Shown one piece after another: positions 36,948-46,755 of a DNA stretch of 64,000 bases. The notes under the pieces are model-generated. The model was not told the origin of the DNA and made no database searches. It saw only the letters and a program-made list of their open reading frames with translations. The DNA lies in the NCBI GenBank assembly GCA_946539765.1, contig CAMNHO010000007.1:1-64000 (forward strand), given 5' to 3'. Numbering within the stretch: the first letter of the stretch is position 1; every line of letters starts with the position of its first letter. Origin of the DNA: UBA4312 sp002394635 (GTDB lineage Bacteria; Bacillota_I; Bacilli_A; Erysipelotrichales; Erysipelotrichaceae). Position numbers and translations under genes: made by a program.

Positions 36948-37889
36948 CTATCTAAAGAATTCTTGATATACTTCACCTAAACATTTCTTTTGAATACTGA
37001 CAATTAAATCATCAACATCTTTTCCTTGCATCTTTCCAATTTGAATCAATCTCTCGTATTGTTTATTTCTCCATCTATAAAAATCGTTTACCCCTTCCAT
37101 TCCAAATCTTTTTTGATAATACAGCATTATCCCTTGCATTCTCATTCGGAATTGTTTTTCATTAAATGAATTAATCTTTTTTTGAGTAACACCTTCTAAA
37201 TGAATAATCTTTGCTGATGGTATATTCATACTCATATAGCCTAGTTCGGATACTCTATAAGATAACTCTTCCTCTTCCGCGTACATAAAGAAATCCGGAT
37301 CAAATCCATGAATAGAATCAAACAGCTTTTTAGACATGAACATATCCGCTCCAAAGATATATGCTACTTCTATTGGATCTTCAGTTATATTAAAATACTC
37401 GTTAACAGAAACTATTCCAAGTTTTTGACGTATCTTTGACTGAATAATGGTACTCCATTTTGCTTTTTCTCTTTCCAATTCTATCGAATCAAACTTCAAA
37501 CAAAATGAAGGATTCGGTGTCATAGAAGGTGTGTATAGATTCCCACCAACAATGCCTACATTAGGCTTGTCTTTAATAAAATTATATAATTCGTTTATAG
37601 CATCATTCACTAAAATTGTATCCGGGTTCAATAGAAATAAATAATTACCGTTAGCCTGTTGTACACCTAAGTTATTTGCCTTCCCAAACCCAAGATTCTC
37701 TTCAGCTGGTATAATCGTAATAGCTTCCTTAAACTCTTTTTTTAATAAATCGATTGAATCATCATGAGAGTCGTTATCGACAACAATTACTTCATATGTT
37801 AATCCAGATGTCCGTCTAAATACAGAGTGAATACATTCTGCAGTTAAATGACCTGAATTATAATTTACAATAATAATCGAAACATCCAT
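36948..37889 (-). CDS. GT2 glycosyltransferase (rhamnosyltransferase-like)
   Basis: This 313-aa protein has the GT-A motifs SIIIVNYNSGHLTAECIHSV, VVDNDSHDDSIDLL and LLNPDTIL, plus a DMFMSKKLFDSIHGFDPDFFMYAEEEELSYR segment. The last segment is typical of WbbL/RfbN-like rhamnosyl- and related transferases. A role in adding a side-chain or backbone sugar is likely. The donor is not fixed, and no dTDP-rhamnose synthesis genes are in the window. Confidence 0.88.
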   Translation of the reverse strand: MDVSIIIVNYNSGHLTAECIHSVFRRTSGLTYEVIVVDNDSHDDSIDLLKKEFKEAITIIPAEENLGFGKANNLGVQQANGNYLFLLNPDTILVNDAINELYNFIKDKPNVGIVGGNLYTPSMTPNPSFCLKFDSIELEREKAKWSTIIQSKIRQKLGIVSVNEYFNITEDPIEVAYIFGADMFMSKKLFDSIHGFDPDFFMYAEEEELSYRVSELGYMSMNIPSAKIIHLEGVTQKKINSFNEKQFRMRMQGIMLYYQKRFGMEGVNDFYRWRNKQYERLIQIGKMQGKDVDDLIVSIQKKCLGEVYQEFFR

Positions 37890-37901
37890 GATAATCTCCC
37901 A

Positions 37902-38876
37902 TTATTTCTTAACTGCTTTTTTTATCCATTTTCTTAATCTGATCATATTAAAAATTCGAGAATAGTATCCTTTTTTATAGTAATACGTATATCTAGACTT
38001 TCTATCTTTGACAGTTATGGATTCTAAATACTCTTTTAATCCGACAACGGACTCCATTTTTCTAATAGCTTGATTAAATTCGACTCTATTTTTTTGATTA
38101 TACAAATACGTATATATCAACAAACATATTCTGCTTTCTATTGCTTGCTTAGCCTCTTCCGAAACATTCGCTATTTCAAGAGCCGTATGATTAAGTTTGA
38201 GCTGATTTTCAACATAATTCCAAATCGGAGGAATTCGCTTTCCTCCATTGAAATAATACTTATATCCCGTGTTATCAATAAATATAAAACTCGTACAATA
38301 CCGATACACGCTAAGACAGAAGTCTAAATCTTCTTGTGAATACATATCCGTACGGAACAGAATATTATTCTCTCTAATCAGATTTATTGGAAAAATTTTG
38401 CTGCATATATAGCCAAATAATTGTGGATCTATACATATAGAGTCCCAAATGTTCGAACCATATACCCCTCTTAGTTGTGGTTTATAATCAAAACATTTAT
38501 TACCTTCTATCTTTTTAAAACCCCCAATTACAACAGTATCCTTTTTATTCGATATCGCAGACACATATGTATTTATATAATCATTCTCTATTTCATCATC
38601 ACAATCCACAAACATGATATATTCACCATTTGCATGATCCAATCCCACGTTTCTAGCTACAGAAACGCCTTGATTATTTTGATGAAACACTTTAACTCTC
38701 TTATCCTGATTATTATATGATTCACACAAATCATAGCTAGAGTCGGATGAACCATCATTAATTAAAATGCATTCAATTTCTTGATAACTTTGATTTAATA
38801 TGCTATCAATGCATCTTTCTAATGTTAGTTCCGCATTATAAACAGGAACAATAATGCTCACTAAAGGTCTTTTCAT
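37902..38876 (-). CDS. GT2 glycosyltransferase
   Basis: This is a 324-aa inverting GT-A transferase with SIIVPVYNAELTLERCIDSIL, LINDGSSDSSYDLC and FVDCDDEI. The C-terminus is strongly basic (RKWIKKAVKK) and could associate with the membrane. Its start overlaps the end of the upstream GT2 by 4 bp. The sugar is not assigned. Confidence 0.88.
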   Translation of the reverse strand: MKRPLVSIIVPVYNAELTLERCIDSILNQSYQEIECILINDGSSDSSYDLCESYNNQDKRVKVFHQNNQGVSVARNVGLDHANGEYIMFVDCDDEIENDYINTYVSAISNKKDTVVIGGFKKIEGNKCFDYKPQLRGVYGSNIWDSICIDPQLFGYICSKIFPINLIRENNILFRTDMYSQEDLDFCLSVYRYCTSFIFIDNTGYKYYFNGGKRIPPIWNYVENQLKLNHTALEIANVSEEAKQAIESRICLLIYTYLYNQKNRVEFNQAIRKMESVVGLKEYLESITVKDRKSRYTYYYKKGYYSRIFNMIRLRKWIKKAVKK

Positions 38877-39895
38877 GTTAAAGCTACCATTCTATACTTT
38901 TTTTTCTTGATTAAGAACATTAAGCACTTTTGTTTAAACGAAACATCAAACATCTTCAGATTTAATGAGACATCTTTTATCATCGGATCTGAAAGAATCT
39001 TTTTACAGTATTCTTTCTTGCTTTTATATGTCTTTAAATACTTTCTTTCATTTACACCTAACATAATACAAAACCATTTCAAATATATTAATTCTTTTGA
39101 AAAGTCATATTCCTCCGAATGTAAAAAATCTTTTTCTGCAAGCTCTATTAGTTGTTTACAAGATTCCCAACGCCCTTCACGAAAAGACTTTGATATAGAA
39201 TTTGGATTATAAAAATAATGGTAAACGCCTGGAGTATCGACAAAATAAAACGAATTACAACATTTTACTACATTTGCGCTGAAGATTAAGTCCTCACTAA
39301 ATTTAACAGAATCATAGAAACTCAGATTATTCGTTCTAAGGAAATCCAGTTTATATAAGGACTCCCACGCTCCTACAATAGCTCCCATCGTTAATTGGTC
39401 GGTGGCTAACAGTCTTGGGTATATTTCATCAATAATTCTTCTTTTATCATACAACCCTTCTTTTAGTTCACGTATAGTTTCAACTCTACACGCTATGTCC
39501 CCGTTTGTTCCGGGCCACCCTGTACGAATAGCTCGAAAGCGTACAAAATCAACCTTTTCTTTCTCTCCGATAACATACAATGTTGATAGCCCATCAAGTT
39601 CCAGCCAATCATCGCTATCAACAAAGAACAAATACTTTCCCGTTGCTAATGTCATTCCGGCATTGCGTGCCGAAGCAAGCCCACCGTTCGTTTTATGTAT
39701 TACTCTTATTCTTGAATCCTTTTTCGCGTACTCATCACATATTCGTGGAGAACCATCAGGTGATCCATCATCAACTAAAATAATCTCAATGTCCTCCAAA
39801 GTTTGATTAATTACGCTTTCTATGCATCTAGGAAGATATTTTTCAACGTTATATATCGGTATAACAACAGATACTTTTGGTTTGCTACTCTCCAT
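38873..39895 (-). CDS. GT2 glycosyltransferase
   Basis: This 340-aa GT-A transferase has VSVVIPIYNVEKYLPRCIESVI, LVDDGSPDGSPRICDEYA, GLASARNAGMTLATG and FVDSDDWLEL. It is similar in layout to the downstream GT2 and probably adds a further sugar of the same repeat unit. Two bases separate it from the pyruvyltransferase stop. Donor and acceptor are unknown. Confidence 0.9.
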   Translation of the reverse strand: MESSKPKVSVVIPIYNVEKYLPRCIESVINQTLEDIEIILVDDGSPDGSPRICDEYAKKDSRIRVIHKTNGGLASARNAGMTLATGKYLFFVDSDDWLELDGLSTLYVIGEKEKVDFVRFRAIRTGWPGTNGDIACRVETIRELKEGLYDKRRIIDEIYPRLLATDQLTMGAIVGAWESLYKLDFLRTNNLSFYDSVKFSEDLIFSANVVKCCNSFYFVDTPGVYHYFYNPNSISKSFREGRWESCKQLIELAEKDFLHSEEYDFSKELIYLKWFCIMLGVNERKYLKTYKSKKEYCKKILSDPMIKDVSLNLKMFDVSFKQKCLMFLIKKKKYRMVALT

Positions 39896-39897
39896 AA

Positions 39898-41007
39898 CTA
39901 TTTACCTAGCTCTTTCAATTGATTATCAAGATATGTTTTAGACCGTAATACACTTGTTTTGATTTGTTCATCGACCGATGCCCATAATATGTCAGTTTGT
40001 TTTCCCAAATCGTCTATATCACAAATCATACGATTCTCTAAACCAACAGAAATCAAAATATCTCTCATTCTTGTATTTAGATTCTCTTCTCTCTTAGTTG
40101 TAAGAAAATCTTTATGAAATATCAATGCAAATGCAGTGGCATGGAAAGAATTGGAAATGATAAAAGAAGATTGATATATGTATTCTAAAAACTCAATAGG
40201 TCCAATATCCGGACACATTATATCGGCTCCATTCATTGGAAAAACGGATATAATTTGTAACTTGTACTTTTTTGCAATTCTTTTTATTATTTCTTCCGTC
40301 TTTTTGTTTTGATCAAAATCATAAACAAAAATATATGGCGATTTTGTTTTTTCCGTCAGAAAAAATCTTTCAACCCAATCATCCTTATCAAGTAAAAAAA
40401 CAGGATCACATACTTGTATAGCATCTAATCCCATGCTTTCTATAATTTGTTGACCACTTAGTTCGCGTACGGAAATTGCACTCATCTCTTTTAGCCAAGG
40501 ATATATCCTGCTGAGATTTTCACTTTTTATATCGTCTACCGAAAAACTGGCAGCATAGGAAATTTTGGTCTTTCCTTCAGGCACAAACTGCAAAAAGAAT
40601 GATGGATCCTTTCCATTTTCAAAAAGCGGATTCCATATTTGGTCACTTCCAGCAATATATAAATCAGCTTCCGGTGTATTCTCTTTTAATTGCTCATATG
40701 ATGAATACTGAACAGTTCCTATTGGTAAACATCGCTTTGTAAAATCATCAAACCGTTTTTTTCTAGAACTCCGCAAAGCTTTGATTCTCTTTGGAAGCTT
40801 TGCCAATAAGTATGCTTGCTTAATCAATAAATGATCATATTTTTGATTTGAAATCTTCCAAAGTTGATAATGCCTCAAATACTCGGGCTTATAATCAATA
40901 ATTTCCACAGAATGGCCCAAAGCAATCAAATAATGGGAAAGCGCGTAGGCTTGCAAGCTTGCCCCTAAATTATAGACATCATGACAAGTAATAATCTTAA
41001 TTCTCAT
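39898..41007 (-). CDS. Polysaccharide pyruvyltransferase
   Basis: This 369-aa PF04230-type enzyme transfers pyruvate from phosphoenolpyruvate to a sugar, forming a ketal. Motifs are ITCHDVYNLGASLQAYALSHYL, YIAGSDQIWNP, YAASFSV, FIISNSFHATAFALIF and the MRDILISVG tail. Pyruvylated wall polymers are the known ligands of SLH domains in other Bacillota, and an SLH protein is encoded at the right edge of the window. The start overlaps the GT4 gene by 4 bp. Confidence 0.9.
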   Translation of the reverse strand: MRIKIITCHDVYNLGASLQAYALSHYLIALGHSVEIIDYKPEYLRHYQLWKISNQKYDHLLIKQAYLLAKLPKRIKALRSSRKKRFDDFTKRCLPIGTVQYSSYEQLKENTPEADLYIAGSDQIWNPLFENGKDPSFFLQFVPEGKTKISYAASFSVDDIKSENLSRIYPWLKEMSAISVRELSGQQIIESMGLDAIQVCDPVFLLDKDDWVERFFLTEKTKSPYIFVYDFDQNKKTEEIIKRIAKKYKLQIISVFPMNGADIMCPDIGPIEFLEYIYQSSFIISNSFHATAFALIFHKDFLTTKREENLNTRMRDILISVGLENRMICDIDDLGKQTDILWASVDEQIKTSVLRSKTYLDNQLKELGK

Positions 41008-42197
41008 ATTTTTAATAACCCATATATTTTTTCCACTTCATTTTTATTTGTATAATCTCTTTTTATGCAATTATTTCCAAGCCTGTTTAATAGAGGTTTA
41101 TTCTTTATTATCTCATTTAATGCTTCGGCACAACTCGCATTATCCAGAGGTACAATCAATCCATCAACACCATTTTCAACTTGGCTGGCAGAAGTGGCAT
41201 AATTTGTAATAACTACTGGTTTTCCCAGAAGTTGTGCTTCTCTGACTGAAACACATTTTCCTTCATAACGACTTGGTTGAATGTATATATCGCAACAATT
41301 CATAAAAGGATATGGATTCTCCTTTTTCCCAAGAACAATTACATTTTGCTCCATATCGCATTCTCTTATTTTTGTTTTGATCAATTCTTCATCAGGACCA
41401 TACCCTATTAAATACCATTTTATATTTCTTCCTTTATCTAACAGTTTTCTGCATATATCTGGTACATTGTCGAAATTTTTAGCATAACTAAATCGGCCTA
41501 CAGACACAATGTTTGTTACAGAGGTGTCAAAGATATTCGGCTTATTCTCATTGGCTTTTCTTTCAATCATTTGTTTGGACAAGATATTCTCAATACATAT
41601 GGTTTTGTCTCTTAAAGAAGGGAATGTTTTTTCAAAGCTCTTTTTTACTTGCTCAGAAACAGCTACTAAGTAATTATACGCATTCCACATTCTATATTCA
41701 GATTCTTTATCAACTTGTATACTTGAATAGTCCGTGTGAATCCAGGCAATTTTCTGCGTTGCTCTGACTTTATCAATGACAAAGTAATGTGGTGTCAAAA
41801 AACTGATTGCTAAATCGTACTGAATATCTGGTCGGATATCGGGCATAAATCTTTTTGTATATTTATGGCTATATTCCAACGGCGTACCGCTATCAGTATG
41901 TCCCCATTTATTCTTAAATCTTTCTGCTTTTATTTTTCCATACAGTCTAGCTAAAGTTAAAACAATATGTCCTTCCAACAATGTATCTTTCATAGGCCTT
42001 GCCAACACTGTATACTTTGGAATCTCTGGTAACAAATGGACATATTTTGGAATATCTTTTAACAGTTCTCCATCGTGCCTAAGAAGAAATAAATCTATAT
42101 CCACTCTATCAGGGTCCAATGATTCCAATAATCCAACGAGACTTCTCTCTGCACCACCTAATTCCAGTGCGTGGGATACAATAAGTATTTTTTTCAT
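41004..42197 (-). CDS. GT4 glycosyltransferase
   Basis: This is a 397-aa GT-B fold retaining transferase. The N-terminal domain begins ILIVSHALELGGAERSL. The donor-binding half has VSVGRFSYAKNFD and the E-x7-E-like segment PSRYEGKCVSVREAQLLGKPVV. It overlaps both neighbours by 4 bp. The donor sugar is unknown. Confidence 0.9.
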   Translation of the reverse strand: MKKILIVSHALELGGAERSLVGLLESLDPDRVDIDLFLLRHDGELLKDIPKYVHLLPEIPKYTVLARPMKDTLLEGHIVLTLARLYGKIKAERFKNKWGHTDSGTPLEYSHKYTKRFMPDIRPDIQYDLAISFLTPHYFVIDKVRATQKIAWIHTDYSSIQVDKESEYRMWNAYNYLVAVSEQVKKSFEKTFPSLRDKTICIENILSKQMIERKANENKPNIFDTSVTNIVSVGRFSYAKNFDNVPDICRKLLDKGRNIKWYLIGYGPDEELIKTKIRECDMEQNVIVLGKKENPYPFMNCCDIYIQPSRYEGKCVSVREAQLLGKPVVITNYATSASQVENGVDGLIVPLDNASCAEALNEIIKNKPLLNRLGNNCIKRDYTNKNEVEKIYGLLKI

Positions 42198-42901
42198 TTC
42201 CTGAACCTCTTAAATGCATCCACTCCAAATACTCTATGTAATGGTCTCATCAATCTGCTTCGAATAACAGTTTTTTTATCCATCCAACTCTTACCATACC
42301 AGTTTATAGAGTATGTATTCTCAGTGATAGATAAAACACCTGTAGCGTCTTCCAATGGATTCAAATACTCTTTTGATAATATTTGTGCTCCTTCAATTTG
42401 TTGATTTTTGCCATTCAGTTTCAACCCATAAGGAACTAGAGCTTCTGTATTCAATTGAGGACATTTGTTAATAGGATAGTTACCGAATCGGTCTGGTTCC
42501 ATCAACAAGTAATGATTGAGCATTGCATATACTATTGGATTCTCCTTTTCTGCGCCAAATCCTAAACCTGTATTTATATGTTTTTTGTTTTCAAAACCAA
42601 AATAAGCTGGATACATTAACAAATCATCTATGTTTCTTATCACTTCTACGTCGACATCAAAATAAATACCACCGTATTCATAAACCTTTAACAAGCGAAC
42701 AAAGTCGCTAAGAAAAGCATACTTTTTATTCTCATAACAGTATTGCGCATAAGGATATATATATATATCAAAATTTTGCTCATTCCATTCTATAATTCTA
42801 TAGTCGGAGCAATACATTCTCCAACTATCAATACATTTATTGGCTAGTTTCGTTTTTTCATTGGGTCCAAACCAACAATAATGTATTATTTTAGGAATCA
42901 T
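42194..42901 (-). CDS. GT32-type glycosyltransferase (OCH1-like)
   Basis: This 235-aa protein has the DXD sugar family pattern: IPKIIHYCWFGPNEKTKLANKCIDSW, then KYAFLSDFVRLLKVYEYGGIYFDVDVEVI with the DVD metal motif. It also carries the GFENKKHINTGLGFGAEK segment seen in capsular polysaccharide synthesis proteins. It overlaps the GT4 start by 4 bp. The donor is not assigned. Confidence 0.9.
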   Translation of the reverse strand: MIPKIIHYCWFGPNEKTKLANKCIDSWRMYCSDYRIIEWNEQNFDIYIYPYAQYCYENKKYAFLSDFVRLLKVYEYGGIYFDVDVEVIRNIDDLLMYPAYFGFENKKHINTGLGFGAEKENPIVYAMLNHYLLMEPDRFGNYPINKCPQLNTEALVPYGLKLNGKNQQIEGAQILSKEYLNPLEDATGVLSITENTYSINWYGKSWMDKKTVIRSRLMRPLHRVFGVDAFKRFRK

Positions 42902-42913
42902 AATTTCTCTCCT

Positions 42914-43714
42914 TTATGCCGATCTTTGTTTTTTTCGTATATGCTGTCTCAATTTGGCAGGAACCAATCCTGCAACCATTGGGCGAAAACTCATTACTTT
43001 ATATTTCAATCCTAGATCCAATTCTTTGCACCCTCTTAACCGTACATATGTAGAATTAATCCGATACTTGTACTTTCTTCGATTCAGAGCATTTTGATCA
43101 TTTCGCATCTTGTACAGTGGCTCCTGAATGTTATAACAGCGATACCCTCTGGCATACAGTTTTATCCAAAGATTTACATCTTCTACCCTTAACATTCGTA
43201 CATCTTCTGTATAACCATTTACATCAATTAAACAGTGTCTTGTCATCATAACTGGTGCATGGCAGATAGCTGTACCACATACTACGTCTTCTTTCGTTGG
43301 ATACTCTTTGGATGTAGTTTGGCCCCAATCCCCAGTTGAATCGAATAAAATCATTGGACAACTTACAATTTCAAATTCAGAATGAGTTAATAAAAACTCA
43401 ATCTCTTTTTCAAACCTCGTTGAAACACTGATATCATCTCCGTCCATTCGCGCAATATACTTGCCGGATGTATATTTTAAACAGCGATTTAACGTTTTGT
43501 TGAGACCAAGGTTATATTCATTACGCATCACAACAATTCGTGGATCTTTTTTGCTGATAGATAACACTTTGTCATATGTATGGTCTATAGAGCCATCATC
43601 ACAAACAATAAACTCCCAGTTCGTATATGTTTGATTTTGTAAAGACTGAATTGCCTCTTCAACCGTGTTTTCACAATTATAAACGCCCATAATAACAGAT
43701 ATCAAAGGTTTCAC
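42914..43714 (-). CDS. GT2 glycosyltransferase
   Basis: This is a 266-aa GT-A transferase with ISVIMGVYNCENTVEEAIQSL, VCDDGSIDHTYDKV, LNRCLKYTSGKYIARMDGDDIS and RVEDVNLWIKLYARGY. The basic C-terminus may favour membrane contact. It overlaps licD by 4 bp. The sugar is unknown. Confidence 0.9.
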   Translation of the reverse strand: MKPLISVIMGVYNCENTVEEAIQSLQNQTYTNWEFIVCDDGSIDHTYDKVLSISKKDPRIVVMRNEYNLGLNKTLNRCLKYTSGKYIARMDGDDISVSTRFEKEIEFLLTHSEFEIVSCPMILFDSTGDWGQTTSKEYPTKEDVVCGTAICHAPVMMTRHCLIDVNGYTEDVRMLRVEDVNLWIKLYARGYRCYNIQEPLYKMRNDQNALNRRKYKYRINSTYVRLRGCKELDLGLKYKVMSFRPMVAGLVPAKLRQHIRKKQRSA

Positions 43715-44538
43715 AACAATCCCTCCAGCTCTTCATAATTATGAGAAAAGTCAATTAGAATAGGATGATGATGCCATACTCTTTCGCTTTCAGGAGGTAA
43801 TTTCATGTAATCTCCATATTTTTTTTTTAAATACGGGTCATATTCATCAATCACCATATATTTTTTTCCATTAAACTCTTTTTCAATTATCATATCAAAT
43901 AAATTAAAAGGGTAACTTCGCTTGGCAGCACGAATGTCGGATGGACAAAACAGTTGATACTTAGTTTTCTCGTTATACTTTTTTATTTTCTCTTTTGAAT
44001 GATGCAATAAAACTTTATGTATATTTTTTGGTAAAACCAATAATACTTTTTCGGTAAATCCGATAATCCCTTTACTTCCACTGCAAAACTCTTTTGTATA
44101 TAACAGATTTATACAGCTCCAACCATACTGTATAATTCTTGGTATCTTTCTATTTGCCATACGATCATATGGGAATATATCGATAAAAATCCCTTTATGA
44201 TATTTTCTTTCCTTCTCCCACTCAAATTGAATAAAAGTTGTATGATCCTTTCGTATTTTCGAAAAATTATTTGTAAAATCCGGTGAGTTTTCCTTATTCT
44301 GTAAAATGTATTGTGATTTTGCCTTACTTTTCCATATCTTTAATAGCTGCTCGTAATCATTTCTAGGCATCATAACATCAATATCATCATCCCATGGAAT
44401 AAATCCCTGATGCCGGATTGCCCCCAGCAAAGTCCCGTAAGCCAATGAATACTTTAAGTTGTTCTCTACACAAACCCTATGAAACTCGTCCAATATTTCC
44501 TGTTCTGTTTGCCATACTAACCGAATATCCGTTTCCAT
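43711..44538 (-). CDS. LicD-family phosphotransferase
   Basis: LicD proteins attach phosphocholine or a related phospho-substituent (e.g. phosphoribitol) to surface glycans. This 275-aa protein shows the nucleotidyltransferase-like core: HRVCVENNLKYSLAYGTLLGAIRHQGFIPWDDDIDVMMPR, with the DDDID metal site. No choline kinase or cytidylyltransferase genes (licA/C) are present in the window, so the transferred group is open. It is coupled by overlap to the downstream GT2. Confidence 0.92.
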   Translation of the reverse strand: METDIRLVWQTEQEILDEFHRVCVENNLKYSLAYGTLLGAIRHQGFIPWDDDIDVMMPRNDYEQLLKIWKSKAKSQYILQNKENSPDFTNNFSKIRKDHTTFIQFEWEKERKYHKGIFIDIFPYDRMANRKIPRIIQYGWSCINLLYTKEFCSGSKGIIGFTEKVLLVLPKNIHKVLLHHSKEKIKKYNEKTKYQLFCPSDIRAAKRSYPFNLFDMIIEKEFNGKKYMVIDEYDPYLKKKYGDYMKLPPESERVWHHHPILIDFSHNYEELEGLL

Positions 44539-44550
44539 CTAACTTCCTCA

Positions 44551-45657
44551 CTAAATCAATCCCCAGATGTAGTGCATCTGTACATAATAGAAAACCAAGA
44601 ACAGAATAATCATTATCGTAACGATTATCTTCGAAGTTTCCCTGTTAAATATATGGTCTATTTCCCATGGTAATAAGATGTACATAGAATATAAAGAACA
44701 GTAAATTGGTAAACGTCCAATGAAAATTCCTGATGTCGCTACGCTCAACCAGTACAGTGCCGTCGACATAATTCCCATATTACATGCGATATTAATAATC
44801 GGATCATCTTCTTCTTTGATCTGCTTTAACCCAAATAAAGAGATGATTGTCGGTGTAGAATACACCAAAGCCCGTAAGGGATTTGTTCCGTTATCATCGA
44901 AACTGATCCAATCAGATACTACATTTGTATATTGCGTATCGGTTAGAGCATCATTCAAAAGCTCCGTAAAATTATCCACAAACACAATAGCTAATATACC
45001 AGATAAAATAACCATCCATGTTTTCCAATTCCAGGGTTTGCCTTGTACGATAAATATAATCGGCAACATGATCAAAGCAGATCGATGCAATGTAGATGCA
45101 AATAAGATAACACCAATTAATGGAACATATTGTTTCTTCACCAATAGTGAAGTAGCTGCAAAAATAATACAAGCTGCCGTATACTGGCGAATACCATTAT
45201 GCATCCATGACATATAATCCGTGGAAGCTACAAACAAGAATAACGCTAATCCATATCGATAAGAATATTTCCGTACAACGGATATCCAACATATTCCTTG
45301 TATAGAAGCCAGAACAAAAAAATAACGGACTGTACTGTCACGGACTACCATCTTTATCAAAAAAACCAAAAAATAGAAGCCGTGATCTTTGGAAAAATTC
45401 GTTGTCAGATAATCAAAAATTCCCTTAAAAGACATTGGCATATTCTGAAAACTATTCATATACATGCCTGTATCCCCGTATACATTCGTTCGTGTAGCTG
45501 CAATCCAAATCAAAGGAAAAAATCCAATCAACGCAAAAACCCAGGTTACCCTGGTTTTACGTACACCTAACACTATTTCCCTATGATAGATATCCATTGT
45601 GTTTGAGATAATCACAAACAACAATGCCCATACAATTGAAAATATATATGGAGACAT
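44551..45657 (-). CDS. EpsG/Wzy-like polysaccharide polymerase membrane protein
   Basis: This 368-aa protein is very hydrophobic, with about ten to eleven helices. It resembles EpsG-family membrane proteins (ALIGFFPLIWIAATRTNVYGDTGMYMN at the N-terminal side, SMYILLPWEIDHIF near the end). Wzy/EpsG proteins polymerise repeat units on the outer face of the membrane. Its occurrence with a Wzm/Wzt exporter and no Wzx flippase is unusual. It lies 21 bases downstream of the copy A GT4 gene. Confidence 0.83.
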   Translation of the reverse strand: MSPYIFSIVWALLFVIISNTMDIYHREIVLGVRKTRVTWVFALIGFFPLIWIAATRTNVYGDTGMYMNSFQNMPMSFKGIFDYLTTNFSKDHGFYFLVFLIKMVVRDSTVRYFFVLASIQGICWISVVRKYSYRYGLALFLFVASTDYMSWMHNGIRQYTAACIIFAATSLLVKKQYVPLIGVILFASTLHRSALIMLPIIFIVQGKPWNWKTWMVILSGILAIVFVDNFTELLNDALTDTQYTNVVSDWISFDDNGTNPLRALVYSTPTIISLFGLKQIKEEDDPIINIACNMGIMSTALYWLSVATSGIFIGRLPIYCSLYSMYILLPWEIDHIFNRETSKIIVTIMIILFLVFYYVQMHYIWGLI

Positions 45658-45678
45658 AACTTCACCTCAATTAAATCC

Positions 45679-46755
45679 TTACATTTTTAATCCCTTGATG
45701 GTCTTATCAACAACGTATTTTTTATCAAAGCGTTCTTCCATCAATTCTCTGCCACGAAGGCCCATCTGCTCTCTTTGTTCCGATGACAGCTTGAGAAACC
45801 GTTTCATCGCCTGATAGAGCGATTCACTATCCTTCGGCTGTACCAGGTACCCGCTCTCCTTATCGATCACCGCTTCCCGGCATCCCGGGATATCCGTTGT
45901 GATCAATGGACGACCCATCGATGCACCTTCCAATAATACATTGCTCATCCCTTCATGATAGCTCGGTAAGATCACACAGTCCGCCTTCTTATAATATGGT
46001 CTCGGATCCTGCTGGAATCCATAGAAATTCACAATCCCGGCTATCTCCATTTCTCTGACTTCTTCCTTATACGATTCTTCAAAGAATCCTACAATATCCA
46101 GGATAAAGTCTTCCCCTTCTCTTCTTAGCCGCTTTGCCGCTTCAAACAGTTCATCGATCCCTTTTTCCTTCATCAGCCTTCCCACATACAGAAAGTGTGT
46201 TCGTTCATTCTTCGGATATGGCTGTTTTCTATAATATTCTGTATTGATGCCAGCTCCCTGCAGCACGATCTGTCTGGCGGCAGGAATGATCTTCTTTTTC
46301 CGGAACAGGGTCGCATTGGCCTCATTCTCGAAGAAGACCATCTGTACCTCTTTCATGGCTTTCCGGTACATGACCGTCACCAGCTGGGACAGCCCCGGCT
46401 TCTGGAATGGTGTCCCCAGCCCCTGTACATTGGCATAGTATGGAATCTTCAGTTTCTGGCATACCAGCCCGGCATAGATATTACACTTGATCGAATAGGT
46501 GATCACCATATCCGGTCTTTCTTTCTTCAATATCTTCTCATACGATCGTTTCAGCTTCAGATCATTCACCGGATTCAGGCTTCTTCGGTCCAGCTTGGTC
46601 TCTATGCACCGGATGCCCAGTTCTTTGAAATCTTTCTCATGCCCTACAAATGGAAAGGCTATGACGATCTCATTGTTTTCCTGCAGCTTCACTATCAGCT
46701 CTTTGCGAAACCTCCATAGCATATAGGAATGATTTGTCACAATTAATATCTTCAC
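45679..46755 (-). CDS. GT4 glycosyltransferase, cassette copy A
   Basis: This 358-aa GT-B retaining transferase has THFLYVGRLMKEKGIDELFEA and the C-terminal PSYHEGMSNVLLEGASMGRP donor site (E-x7-E). It begins ILIVTNHSYMLWRFRKELI, close to EpsD/TuaC-like transferases. The start is GTG after a GAGAGGG site. It is nearly identical to the copy B gene at 55534-56610 but is placed directly before the EpsG-like gene with no terminator. In the cassette it follows the nucleotidyltransferase. It may glycosylate the polymer or the cassette peptide; the acceptor is unknown. Confidence 0.9.
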   Translation of the reverse strand: MKILIVTNHSYMLWRFRKELIVKLQENNEIVIAFPFVGHEKDFKELGIRCIETKLDRRSLNPVNDLKLKRSYEKILKKERPDMVITYSIKCNIYAGLVCQKLKIPYYANVQGLGTPFQKPGLSQLVTVMYRKAMKEVQMVFFENEANATLFRKKKIIPAARQIVLQGAGINTEYYRKQPYPKNERTHFLYVGRLMKEKGIDELFEAAKRLRREGEDFILDIVGFFEESYKEEVREMEIAGIVNFYGFQQDPRPYYKKADCVILPSYHEGMSNVLLEGASMGRPLITTDIPGCREAVIDKESGYLVQPKDSESLYQAMKRFLKLSSEQREQMGLRGRELMEERFDKKYVVDKTIKGLKM

